Positions 38,418 through 47,349 of a DNA stretch of 64,000 bases are shown in pieces. A program made the translations under genes and the position numbers. How positions within the stretch are numbered: position 1 is the stretch's first letter; each line of letters starts with the position of its first letter. Origin of the DNA: Caballeronia sordidicola (GTDB lineage: Bacteria; Pseudomonadota; Gammaproteobacteria; Burkholderiales; Burkholderiaceae); assembly GCF_000729995.1 (NCBI RefSeq), contig NZ_JNFG01000016.1:1-64000 (forward strand), written 5' to 3'. The notes under the pieces were generated by a model. It saw only the letters and a list, made by a program, of their open reading frames with translations. It ran no database searches and had not been told where the DNA came from.

Positions 38418-39803
38418 ATGACATTTCTTAAGCCCGCGCTCAGCAGCGCCGAAGCGAATAATGACGAGTATTCGACCACTATCTCTGGCGCGTCATTGCC
38501 GAAATATCGCATTCCGAAAATGCCCTCGGAGCCTCATGCGGTGTTTGACCTGGTTCGCGACGAACTTTTCATGGATGGCAATTCGCGTCAGAACGTAGCC
38601 ACTTTCTGCACGACCTATGCAGACGATGAAGTCCGTCGCTTAATGGATCTGTCGATCGATAAGAACATGATCGACAAGGACGAGTATCCGCAGACCGCCG
38701 AGATTGAAAAACGCTGCGTCCATATGCTTGCGGACCTGTGGCATGCGCCGCGTTCGTGGGAGACAACAGGATGCTCGACAACCGGTTCAAGCGAAGCCTG
38801 CATGCTGGGTGGGCTCGCTCTCAAATGGCAATGGAAGAAGCGCCGCCTGGCTGAAGGCAAATCGATCGACAAGCCCAATATTGTGTGTGGACCGGTGCAA
38901 GTGTGCTGGGACAAGTTCGCCCGTTATTTCGATGTCGAGCTTCGCCAGGTCCCTCTTAGCGGCGATTCGCTTGGCTTGCAACCGGAGCAGCTTGCCGCCT
39001 ATTGCGATGAAAACACCATCGGTGTGGTCGCCACCCTCGGCATTACCTTCACGTGCGTTTATGAACCCGTCGAGGCCCTCGCTGGCGCTCTGGATGCTTT
39101 GCAACGGGATGTTGGCCTGGACATTCCGATCCACGTCGATGCCGCCAGCGGGGGATTTGTCGCGCCTTTCATCCAGCCCGATCTGGAATGGGACTTCAGC
39201 ATAGAACGGGTGAAGTCCATTAACAGCTCGGGCCATAAATATGGTCTGGCGCCGCTCGGAGTAGGTTGGGTGGTATGGCGCAGCGTGAAGGACCTGCCTG
39301 ACGACCTGATCTTCATGGTCGACTATCTTGGCGGCAACATGCCCACGTTCGCGCTCAATTTTTCGCGGCCGGCGGGACAGATCATCGCGCAGTATTACTT
39401 GTTGCTCCGGCTAGGTCATGAAGGGTACAGGCGCATCCAGCAGGAATGTGCGGACACGGCGCAATTCCTGGCAGACGGCCTCGCCAAGCTCAGCGCGATA
39501 GAAATGGTGTACGACGGCCGCGGTGCGCTGCCTGCGGTTTGCTACAAGCTACGCCACCCCGATACCGCCGGCTTTTCGCTTTTCGATCTGTCGGATCGAG
39601 TTCGCATGCGGGGCTGGCAAATCGCCTCTTACAAGCTTCCCGCTGACCGTGAGGAAACGATCGTCCAGCGCATCCTGATTCGCCGCGGTATCACGCGAGA
39701 CATGGCGGTACTGCTGCTGAACGACATCAAGACCGCAATAGCACATCTGCTGGAAAACCCAATGCCTAATTCGAAGGCGGGACCGGGCTTTCACCATGAC
39801 TGA
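38418..39803 (+). CDS. gadB: Glutamate decarboxylase
   Basis: A 461-residue PLP enzyme that converts glutamate and a proton to GABA and CO2. The Schiff-base lysine is K274 in SGHKYGLAPLG (E. coli K276), and HVDAASGGF (239-247) provides the PLP-binding Asp. The start is uncertain by a few residues since the Shine-Dalgarno is weak. It is followed 54 bp later by the antiporter gene, the classic acid-resistance pair. Confidence 0.95.
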   Translation: MTFLKPALSSAEANNDEYSTTISGASLPKYRIPKMPSEPHAVFDLVRDELFMDGNSRQNVATFCTTYADDEVRRLMDLSIDKNMIDKDEYPQTAEIEKRCVHMLADLWHAPRSWETTGCSTTGSSEACMLGGLALKWQWKKRRLAEGKSIDKPNIVCGPVQVCWDKFARYFDVELRQVPLSGDSLGLQPEQLAAYCDENTIGVVATLGITFTCVYEPVEALAGALDALQRDVGLDIPIHVDAASGGFVAPFIQPDLEWDFSIERVKSINSSGHKYGLAPLGVGWVVWRSVKDLPDDLIFMVDYLGGNMPTFALNFSRPAGQIIAQYYLLLRLGHEGYRRIQQECADTAQFLADGLAKLSAIEMVYDGRGALPAVCYKLRHPDTAGFSLFDLSDRVRMRGWQIASYKLPADREETIVQRILIRRGITRDMAVLLLNDIKTAIAHLLENPMPNSKAGPGFHHD

Positions 39804-39857
39804 CATTGATGGCTTAGTTGACGACTTAGTTGATGAATTTACGACCAAGGGTCTGAT

Positions 39858-41339
39858 ATGACTGCGACAGCAAAGAAAGGCACTTACCTGAGTGCTACTT
39901 CCATCGGCCTGATGACAGCGGCCGCCGTGGTGACCAGCTTGCGCGGCTTGCCGCTGCTCGCGAAGGAAGAGATGACGATGTTCGTCTATCTCGCGTTCAC
40001 CGTGATCTTCTACCTGATCCCGGCGTCACTGATCTCCGCCGAACTGGGCGGTGCTTTCGCCGACCGGCGCGGCGGAATCTATACATGGGTGGGAGAGGCC
40101 TTCGGCAATCGATGGGGCTTCCTCGCGATCTGGCTGCAATGGATTCAAAACGTGGTCTGGTATCCGGTTGCACTGACGTTCGGTGCCGCGGCCATCGCTT
40201 ATACGATCGGCCGTCCGGAGCTGGCGACCAATGGCGTCTATGTCGGCGTGTTTTGCATCGTTGCGTATTGGCTCGCTACCTGGGTGGTGCTCCAGGGTGT
40301 GGAGGTCTTCGCGCGGATCGCCAACTGGACATTTATTATCGGCACGATCGTTCCGGGGTTCGTATTGCTCGCGTTGCTGGCGTACTGGATCTATACGGGG
40401 CACGCACTCGGCTGGCAGCATATTAAGGACCCGGCGCTTTCGGAAGCAGGCCATGCGCGTTATTGGCCCGCGATCCATGGCTTTGGCACCATCGCGTTTC
40501 TTGCGGGCATTGTGCTTCTGTTCGCTGGTGTCGAGGTCCAGGCCGTGCATGTGATGGACATGCGCAGCCCGAGCCGAGGTTACCCGGCCGCAATCGGTCT
40601 GGGCGCGATCATCTCGATCCTGATTTTTGCGCTTGGCGCGCTGCCGATCGCCGGCATTCTTCCGTACGAAAAGATCTCGCTGCAGTCCGGCGTATTCGAT
40701 ACCTTCGCCGCGGTCATCACGGACATCTGGCACATGCAATGGCTGGTGTCCGTCCTGTCGCTGCTGGTGGGCGTGGGCGCCATAAGCGGTGTGCTTGCGT
40801 GGCTTGGCAGCCCTTCACGCGGACTGCTTGAAACGGCCCACGAAGGTGAACTGCCTCCAGTGCTGCAGGCCAAAAACAAACAAGGAATGCCCACGCATAT
40901 CCTGCTGGTGCAAGGCGTGATTGTTACCCTGATGTCTTGCTTCTACTTCGTCATCAAGGACGTATCGGTGGCGTTCTTCCTGATCTCGGCAATGACTATT
41001 GCACTGTATTTGATCGCTTACATGCTTATGTATGCAGCAGCAATAAAACTCCGCTATTCGGCCCCCAATCTCAAGCGTCCGTTCACGGTGCCAGGCGGCA
41101 TCGTGGGGATGTGGATTTTTGCGGGCGTGGGCCTCGCGGGTGTGGTGTTCAGTTTCGTGGTGTCGTTTTTCCCGCCCGATCAGTTGCCGGTGGGTTCGCC
41201 GGCGATGTATATCGGGCTGGTGACGCTGGGTATTGTGGTGTTTGGCGGGGTTCCGCTGATCATCCATCATTTGCGCCGCAGTAACTGGGCTGCGCCGGCA
41301 GATGCGCCGGTGTTGGCAGCGGCCGCCGCTGCGAAGTAG
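39858..41339 (+). CDS. gadC: Glutamate:GABA antiporter
   Basis: A 493-residue APC-superfamily transporter with about 12 membrane helices. GadC-type features are TSLRGLPLLAKEEMTMFVYL near the start and PSRGLLETAHEGELPPVLQA in the cytoplasmic loop. It exchanges external glutamate for GABA made by GadB, consuming cytoplasmic protons. The C-terminus is Ala-rich and shorter than the E. coli C-plug, so pH gating may differ. Confidence 0.93.
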   Translation: MTATAKKGTYLSATSIGLMTAAAVVTSLRGLPLLAKEEMTMFVYLAFTVIFYLIPASLISAELGGAFADRRGGIYTWVGEAFGNRWGFLAIWLQWIQNVVWYPVALTFGAAAIAYTIGRPELATNGVYVGVFCIVAYWLATWVVLQGVEVFARIANWTFIIGTIVPGFVLLALLAYWIYTGHALGWQHIKDPALSEAGHARYWPAIHGFGTIAFLAGIVLLFAGVEVQAVHVMDMRSPSRGYPAAIGLGAIISILIFALGALPIAGILPYEKISLQSGVFDTFAAVITDIWHMQWLVSVLSLLVGVGAISGVLAWLGSPSRGLLETAHEGELPPVLQAKNKQGMPTHILLVQGVIVTLMSCFYFVIKDVSVAFFLISAMTIALYLIAYMLMYAAAIKLRYSAPNLKRPFTVPGGIVGMWIFAGVGLAGVVFSFVVSFFPPDQLPVGSPAMYIGLVTLGIVVFGGVPLIIHHLRRSNWAAPADAPVLAAAAAAK

Positions 41340-41605
41340 GCGGGAAGCTGAACCCGCGTGGCGAACGTGGCACCCTGAGCGGTTCGGGTGGGTTCGCCTG
41401 CGGTTTGATGCTGAATTCTGTTCACGTGGATCGATCCTTGCGCAGTCGTCTCCAGGTGAGGCGAGCAAACATCGGTCCCTCGAGGAAGAGGAAGCAGATG
41501 TGATTGGCGAGCAGCACAGGGCTTGAGGCTACATGGTGTTTATCTCCAGGTTACCCGGTTCTTTTGAAAGCGATGTTCGGCAAATATCCTTTAGGGAGCA
41601 CTGCG

Positions 41606-42061
41606 ATGGCGGAGCGCTTGATTGATGTGTTGGACGGCAGTGGAACGGTCATTCATACCTACCCGGTCACGCTTGGGCAGGACGCTGACACCGCCGATGA
41701 TGTTCTATACGAAGCGAAGGCGCTGGAGGCAGCCGCCCACGGGCGTTTGGTGTCCGATGCCGAGCTGCCAAGCCTGAGCGCAAGGGTCCACGTGGGTCGG
41801 GGTGGTCAACTGGCGTCTTATGGCGACGATCTGGACAGTCGTTCGGAAACGAAACGAGGCCTGGAGCAGGATATCCGCGAGCGTGCCTACCTTTTGTGGG
41901 AACAGGATGGTTGCCCGGAGGGACGAGCCGACGACTATTGGCAACGCGCATCCGACCAGCACCTGCGCGAGCGCGCGTATGTGCTCTGGCAACAAGAAGG
42001 TCGTCCGGAAGGACGTGCCGATGAAAACTGGTATCGGCTAAGGGAATTCGAGGCTCAATGA
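41606..42061 (+). CDS. DUF2934 repeat protein
   Basis: A 151-residue protein. The C-terminal half has two DUF2934 units, RERAYLLWEQDGCPEGRADD (91-110) and RERAYVLWQQEGRPEGRADE (121-140), exactly 30 residues apart. The N-terminal 65 residues look like a small separate domain. DUF2934 has no known function but is common in stress-linked small proteins of this group. ATG 41606 has AGGGAG upstream and is preferred over longer starts. Confidence 0.8.
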   Translation: MAERLIDVLDGSGTVIHTYPVTLGQDADTADDVLYEAKALEAAAHGRLVSDAELPSLSARVHVGRGGQLASYGDDLDSRSETKRGLEQDIRERAYLLWEQDGCPEGRADDYWQRASDQHLRERAYVLWQQEGRPEGRADENWYRLREFEAQ

Positions 42062-42111
42062 CTTGGGGCTTCGTGCCCATGGTCGGGTCATGATCACCCG
42101 AAGCGTTCACG

Positions 42112-42145
42112 ATGACTTCGCTGCGATTCCCCGCAGCGAAGTCAT
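42112..42145. terminator. Strong bidirectional terminator
   Basis: ATGACTTCGCTGCG (42112-42125) and CGCAGCGAAGTCAT (42132-42145) form a perfect 14-bp stem with a 6-nt loop, followed by TATTTATT on the plus strand. It separates the convergent DUF2934 and oxidoreductase genes. Confidence 0.8.
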
Positions 42146-42148
42146 TAT

Positions 42149-43072
42149 TTATTGGAACACGATCACCGCTTTCCCCGGTCCATGTCCCGTCTTGTTGCGC
42201 TCGATCGCAGCGGTAGCGTCGCTCAATGCGGCGACTTCCGATACTTCCACCTTCACCGCGCCCTGATCGACCATGCCCACAATCTCTGCGAGTTGTGCCG
42301 CATCGGGTCGCATCTGAAACCAGATGCCATGCTTGCCCGCTGGTGTATGCGCTGCAATATCCGGTGCGGCCGTGCTCACGATTTTTCCCGTATCGGTTAT
42401 CACTTGCCACGAATTGGCCAGCGCTGAGCCACCCACCAGATCAAGCACCAGATCGATGTCCTTGGTCCGCTCCCAGAACGGAGAAGTGCGATAGTCGATG
42501 ACCTCATCCGCACCGAGGCCGCGCAGATAACCCGCGTTGATGCCCTGAGCCGTCGCTATCACACGTGCTCCGGCGCGCCGCGCGAACTGGACGGCGAAAC
42601 TCCCAACACCGCCGGCCGCGCCATGAATCAACACGGTCTGGCCGCGTTTCAACTCTCCCGCATCGAACAACGCCTGCCATGCGGTCAGCGCGCCAACCGG
42701 GATGGCCGCGGCACGTTCGTCGGTCAAACTGGCAGGTATCCTAACCAACGCGTTCGATGCGATCGCCACAAAGTCGGCATAGGCGCCAAGTCCACTCATA
42801 GGACCCATGACCCGATCGCCGATGGCGAACCCGTTCACTTCTTGACCGACTTCAATCACCTCACCGGCGAACTCAACGCCGAGCGTGGCGGGGAGGGGCA
42901 ACGGGAAATCGTTTTGCAACCAGCCGTCGCGGATCTTCCAATCGAGACCGTTGATTCCCGCGGCCCGAACTTGAACAACTACCTGGCCTGAAGCGGCGGT
43001 CGGCATCGCGATGCTGTCAATCTTCAGGGCGTCAGGACCGCCGTAGACATGGATACGAAGCGCGCGGTTCAT
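42149..43072 (-). CDS. NADPH:quinone oxidoreductase-like MDR protein
   Basis: A 307-residue medium-chain reductase of the zinc-free quinone oxidoreductase group. The Rossmann motif is HGAAGGVGSFAVQFARRAGA, and the N-terminal GroES-like fold has no zinc-binding cysteine array. It likely reduces quinones or alpha,beta-unsaturated carbonyls with NADPH. Its ATG overlaps the stop of the ene-reductase gene by four bases, so the two are co-expressed. Confidence 0.88.
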   Translation of the reverse strand: MNRALRIHVYGGPDALKIDSIAMPTAASGQVVVQVRAAGINGLDWKIRDGWLQNDFPLPLPATLGVEFAGEVIEVGQEVNGFAIGDRVMGPMSGLGAYADFVAIASNALVRIPASLTDERAAAIPVGALTAWQALFDAGELKRGQTVLIHGAAGGVGSFAVQFARRAGARVIATAQGINAGYLRGLGADEVIDYRTSPFWERTKDIDLVLDLVGGSALANSWQVITDTGKIVSTAAPDIAAHTPAGKHGIWFQMRPDAAQLAEIVGMVDQGAVKVEVSEVAALSDATAAIERNKTGHGPGKAVIVFQ

Positions 43073-44136
43073 TGAGCTGTCTCCAGTGCGGGATAGTCGA
43101 TATACCCGTTCGCTCCGGGCGAATAGAACGTGTTGCGCTCAGGCGCATTGAACGGTGCATCGACGAGCAAGCGCTGCGGCAGATCCGGATTGGCGAGATA
43201 CAGGCTGCCGAACACGGTTGCATCGGCGTTGTCCTGCTCGATCAGCGATTGCGCGCTCTCGCTGGTCAGCCCGCCGCCCACCAGATAGGCGCCATTGAAC
43301 AACGGGCGCAGGAGCGTGCGGTAATCAAATTTGCTCTGGGTCTTCGCCACGTGCAGATACGCCAGCTTGAGAACAGCGAGCTTCTCCACGAGATATCGAT
43401 AGGTATCCTGCGGTGTTGCATCGGTTACATCGTTGAAGCCCATTTCAGGCGCGATCTTGATACCGACGCGGTCGCTGCCCGCTTCCTGAGACATTGCGCC
43501 CAGTACTTCCAGGATGAAGCGCGCGCGATTCGCGACCGAGCCGCCGTAAAGATCGGTCCGCTGATTCGTCCCCGATGACAAAAACTGCTCGGGCAGATAC
43601 CCCGAGGCCGCATGCAATTCAACGCCGTCGAAGCCGGCCGCCATCGCGTTGTGTGTGGCAAGCCGATACTCCTGGACGATATCCGCTATCTCGTCGGTCT
43701 CAAGGGCGCGCGGTTGCACAAACTCCTGCGGTCCCGTTGCGGTGAATACCGTACCGGCGGGTTTGACGGCCGAAGGCGCAACCGGCGTTGCGTCGCTCGG
43801 CAAGAGGCTCGGATGAGAGATGCGACCGGTATGCATGAGCTGCAGGAAGATGAGGCCGCCCTTGGCGTGCACTGCATCGGTGACATGCTTCCATGCCTCG
43901 ATCTGCGCGTCGGAATGAATGCCCGGCGTGCGCACGTAGCCTTTGCCCATCGGTGCGGGATAGGTGCCTTCCGTGATGATCAGGCCGGCGCCGGCGCGCT
44001 GGCTGTAGTAGTCCACCGTCATGGGCGAGGGCACGCCCGTGGTGTCGTGAGCGCGTGAGCGGGTCATCGGCGCCATGACGAGGCGATTGCGAAGCGTATA
44101 GCGGCCAATCCGGGTAGTGCTGAAGAGCGGGTTCAT
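43069..44136 (-). CDS. Old yellow enzyme-type ene-reductase, copy 1
   Basis: A 355-residue FMN-dependent TIM barrel of the NemA/OYE family. The start at 44136 (MNPLFSTTRIGRYTLRNR) has AAGGAATC upstream. FMN and substrate residues are visible in NRLVMAPMTRSRA, LMHTGRISH and ELHAASGYLPEQFLSSGTNQ. It reduces activated C=C bonds and nitro compounds. It leads an operon with the 42149 gene and is divergent from a LysR. Confidence 0.92.
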   Translation of the reverse strand: MNPLFSTTRIGRYTLRNRLVMAPMTRSRAHDTTGVPSPMTVDYYSQRAGAGLIITEGTYPAPMGKGYVRTPGIHSDAQIEAWKHVTDAVHAKGGLIFLQLMHTGRISHPSLLPSDATPVAPSAVKPAGTVFTATGPQEFVQPRALETDEIADIVQEYRLATHNAMAAGFDGVELHAASGYLPEQFLSSGTNQRTDLYGGSVANRARFILEVLGAMSQEAGSDRVGIKIAPEMGFNDVTDATPQDTYRYLVEKLAVLKLAYLHVAKTQSKFDYRTLLRPLFNGAYLVGGGLTSESAQSLIEQDNADATVFGSLYLANPDLPQRLLVDAPFNAPERNTFYSPGANGYIDYPALETAQ

Positions 44137-44177
44137 GTCGATTCCTTGGTTGAGGAGGTGTGGAGACATATTGCATT

Positions 44178-44230
44178 GATCCACCCAAGGGATAAATAGC
44201 TATAATTGAAAACAGTGATCCACCAGTGGA
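44178..44230. promoter_or_regulatory. LysR operator region, ene-reductase/LysR
   Basis: The 103-bp divergent gap holds TGATCCACC at 44178 and again at 44216 (38 bp apart), a palindrome ATAGCTAT (44196-44203) and TCCACCAGTGGA (44219-44230). These are candidate binding and activation sites for the adjacent LysR; which one is used cannot be told from sequence. Confidence 0.45.
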
Positions 44231-44239
44231 ACAATCATC

Positions 44240-45130
44240 GTGGAACTGTTGAGTTACATGCGTGTGTTCGTGGAAGTGGCGCGGACCAAAAGCTTCAGGG
44301 GCGCGGCCGAAGCGCTCGATATGCCCAATTCAACGCTGTCGCGGCATATATCGGAGCTGGAAAAGACAATTGGCCTACAACTGCTGCATCGCTCGACTCG
44401 CAAGGTCGAACTCACCGCCGCGGGCGAGGTGTATTTCAAGCGCTGCCAGAGCATTGTTGAAGAAGCGCGCATCGCACACGAATCCCTGCTCGATGTGGTG
44501 GAACGGCCCAGCGGCACGCTGCGGGTATCGATGCCGGCCGATCTCGCGACCGGTTATCTCGCGCCGATCCTGAGAGAGTTTGCCAAGACTTATCCGCTGA
44601 TCAGTTTCGAGTTCGACCTGACGCCGCGCCCCGTGGACTTGCAGAGCGATCCGTTCGATCTCGCCATTCGCATCGGCGCGCCGCCGACGACTCCGTCAAC
44701 GCTTGTCGCCCGGCAGATTGCGGTGTTGACACGGTATCTCTATGCATCGCCCGACTATCTCAAGGCGGCTGCGCCGCTCACTCATCCCGACGACCTGACC
44801 CGACACGTGTTGTGCATCGGGGAAGGGGCGACCAGCCCCGGGGAGACTCGGAGAACGTTTTATCGCGGGGAAGAGGTGGTCAACGTGATGATTGCGTCGC
44901 GCTTCAGGATGAACAGCGTTGGCCTGAGCCGCGCGCTGGCAATGTTGGGTGTGGGTATCGCCGTGCTCGATACGGAGCTTGCGCGCGAGGATGTGGCGTC
45001 GGGCCGCCTGCGGCGTGTACTGCCGGATTGGTGTCTAAAGTCGGTTCAGGTGCACGCGATTACCGACACGCGACTCTTGCCGGCAAGGACTCGCTTGTTC
45101 ATCGATTTCATCAAGGCCCGGATGAGTTAG
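44240..45130 (+). CDS. LysR-family regulator
   Basis: A 296-residue LysR protein. The winged helix (about 1-60) holds FRGAAEALDMPNSTLSRHIS, followed by LLHRSTRKVELTAAG. The effector domain spans about 88-290. It starts with a GTG at 44240, divergent from the ene-reductase operon it most likely regulates. Confidence 0.88.
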   Translation: MELLSYMRVFVEVARTKSFRGAAEALDMPNSTLSRHISELEKTIGLQLLHRSTRKVELTAAGEVYFKRCQSIVEEARIAHESLLDVVERPSGTLRVSMPADLATGYLAPILREFAKTYPLISFEFDLTPRPVDLQSDPFDLAIRIGAPPTTPSTLVARQIAVLTRYLYASPDYLKAAAPLTHPDDLTRHVLCIGEGATSPGETRRTFYRGEEVVNVMIASRFRMNSVGLSRALAMLGVGIAVLDTELAREDVASGRLRRVLPDWCLKSVQVHAITDTRLLPARTRLFIDFIKARMS

Positions 45131-45328
45131 CGGGAGCATTGGCACGTCAGATCTTCTGTCCGCGTAGCAGCGGCCGGCGTACCATATGGACCGGCCCCAC
45201 ATCTTTCTCGTTGAGCACATGAGCCAGCGTGTGCGCTCGCTCAGACAGTAAGAAAAGAGAAAGGAAACCGGGCCTCAACGTTCTCATCCGCAATGGTATT
45301 GCCGCTTCTCGATCAACCGGGAGACGCC

Positions 45329-47299
45329 ATGACTGCCGTTCAAAAGATCTGGGGTGTGCTGGTCGGCAAGCCGCTCGATCCTCTCGATCCACGCACGCGC
45401 CATGCCATTGCTGTCACGCCTCTACTCGCGTGGGTCGGCCTGGGTGCCGACGGCCTGTCCTCCTCCTGCTACGGTCCCGAAGAAGCATTCCTGGCGCTGG
45501 GTCAGCACACGTCGCTTGCGCTGATCCTTGCCTTGGCGACCGCAGCGACCGTCTTCATCATCGCGCTCGGCTACAACCAGGTCATCGAGCTGTTTCCCAC
45601 TGGCGGAGGCGGCTATCGCGTGGCGACTGCGTTACTCGGGTCAAGCCCGGGGCTTGTCTCGGGGGCAGCGCTGCTGGTCGACTATGTGCTGACAATCGCG
45701 ACATCGCTCGCGAGCGGTGTTGATGCGTTTTTCAGTTTATTGCCGGTCAGCGCGCAGGCATTCAAGCTCGCAACCGAGCTCACGCTGATCGTGCTGATGA
45801 CCGGCCTGAATTTCCGCGGCATGAAGGAATCGATCCTTGTGCTGTTGCCGATCTTCCTCGGTTTTGTCGTGCTCCATCTCGGGCTGATCATCTATGGCGT
45901 AGCGGTTCACGGCGATCATCTGGCGGCTGTCGTGCCGGGCGCCGTGGCGGAAGCGCACACCATGTCGCATACGCTCGGGCCGCTGGTGGTCGTGGCGCTG
46001 CTGATGCGTGCGTTCTCGCTGGGCGGCGGGACTTACACGGGGCTGGAAGCCGTATCGAATAATGTCAACATGCTGGCCGAGCCGCGCGTACCGAACGGCA
46101 AGGTGACCATGTTCTACATGGCGACGTCGCTGGCGTTCACGGCGGGCGGCATCATCCTGCTCTACATGTTGTGGCATGCCCAGCCGGTCGAAGGCCAGAC
46201 GCTTAACGCCGTGGTGTTCGGCAGCGTGATCGAGCATCTGGGACTTGGCTCAGCGTTCGCGCGTCATGCATTGCTCGCGGCCGTGCTGGCGCTCGAAGCG
46301 GGGTTGTTGCTGGTCGGTGCGCAAACGGGCTTTCTGGATGGCCCGGCGGTGTTGTCGAACATGGCCTCGGATTCATGGGTGCCGCGCCATTTCCGTGACC
46401 TGTCCACGCGCCTCGTCCGGCAGAACGGCATCGTGGTCATGGGCATAGCAAGCCTTGTGATCCTGATGTGGACAAGAGGCAACGTGGACATCCTCGTCGT
46501 GCTGTACAGCATCAACGTGTTCCTGACGTTCAGCCTGTCGCTGCTCGGTTTGTGCACGTACTGGTGGCGTCATCGTCACGACGGCAAGGGTTGGGTAAGG
46601 CCGTTCGCGCTGTCGGCGCTGGGCCTCGCGGTGACGAGTACCGTGCTCGTGATCACGCTGATCGAGAAATTTACGGCCGGCGGCTGGCTGACGGTGCTGG
46701 TGACCAGTGCGGTGATCGCCGCGTGTTTCCTGATCAAGCGCCATTACAGCGACACGCGTTCGCAACTCGCTCGCGAAGATTCACTTTTCACGGACTTGCC
46801 TGCCATCGCCAGTGAGCCCGACGTACCCAAGCCGGACCCGTCCCAACCTACTGCGATCCTGCTGGTCGGCAAGCATCGCGGGGCCAGCATGCACGCGCTT
46901 TTGTGGGTCAACCGTCTGTTCCCAGGCCACTTCAAGAACTTCATCTTCCTTGCCGTGGGCGAAGTCGATGCGCAAAGTTACGAAGGCACTGAGCACCTGG
47001 AGCGCCTGCAGAAAACGATCCAGTCATCGCTAGAGTATTACGTTTCGTATTGCCGGAGGCATGGCATTCCGGCCGAATACCGGACTGCCTTCGGCACACA
47101 TCCGATAGGCGAATTCATGAAGCTCACCGAGGCTACGCTGGACGAATTTCCGAACAGCGTGTGTTTTGCCAGCAAGCTGATCTTCAAGCGTGTCAATTTC
47201 CTGACAGCGTGGTTGCACAACCAGACGCCATTGGAAATCCAGACGCGCCTGCATCAACAGGGCAAGCAAATGGTGCTGTTGCCGATGAACGTGGGGTGA
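45329..47299 (+). CDS. KimA-like APC-family potassium permease
   Basis: A 656-residue membrane protein with about 12 helices and a C-terminal cytoplasmic domain. The N-terminal core GLSSSCYGPEEAFLALG and the segment LVSGAALLVDYVLTIATSLA resemble the KimA (YdaO) high-affinity K+/H+ symporter family. The C-terminal 190 residues contain a Usp-like nucleotide-binding-type region (TAILLVGKHRGASMHALLWV). The neighbourhood with kdpFABC supports potassium uptake. GGGAG precedes ATG 45329; an earlier ATG at 45293 is possible. Confidence 0.8.
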   Translation: MTAVQKIWGVLVGKPLDPLDPRTRHAIAVTPLLAWVGLGADGLSSSCYGPEEAFLALGQHTSLALILALATAATVFIIALGYNQVIELFPTGGGGYRVATALLGSSPGLVSGAALLVDYVLTIATSLASGVDAFFSLLPVSAQAFKLATELTLIVLMTGLNFRGMKESILVLLPIFLGFVVLHLGLIIYGVAVHGDHLAAVVPGAVAEAHTMSHTLGPLVVVALLMRAFSLGGGTYTGLEAVSNNVNMLAEPRVPNGKVTMFYMATSLAFTAGGIILLYMLWHAQPVEGQTLNAVVFGSVIEHLGLGSAFARHALLAAVLALEAGLLLVGAQTGFLDGPAVLSNMASDSWVPRHFRDLSTRLVRQNGIVVMGIASLVILMWTRGNVDILVVLYSINVFLTFSLSLLGLCTYWWRHRHDGKGWVRPFALSALGLAVTSTVLVITLIEKFTAGGWLTVLVTSAVIAACFLIKRHYSDTRSQLAREDSLFTDLPAIASEPDVPKPDPSQPTAILLVGKHRGASMHALLWVNRLFPGHFKNFIFLAVGEVDAQSYEGTEHLERLQKTIQSSLEYYVSYCRRHGIPAEYRTAFGTHPIGEFMKLTEATLDEFPNSVCFASKLIFKRVNFLTAWLHNQTPLEIQTRLHQQGKQMVLLPMNVG

Positions 47300-47322
47300 C
47301 AATCCATGAGCCGTAACGGCAT

Positions 47323-47344
47323 ACGCGGGCCATTAAGCCCGCGT
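47323..47344. terminator. Hairpin between KimA-like gene and kdpC
   Basis: ACGCGGGC (47323-47330) and GCCCGCGT (47337-47344) form a perfect 8-bp stem with a CATTAA loop, in the 50-bp gap between convergent genes. Confidence 0.6.
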
Positions 47345-47349
47345 TACCC

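Noticed and set aside
45131..45328. A c-di-AMP (ydaO-type) riboswitch before the KimA-like gene
   Set aside because: The region is short and lacks visible pseudosymmetric helices, and c-di-AMP signalling is not expected in this bacterial group.
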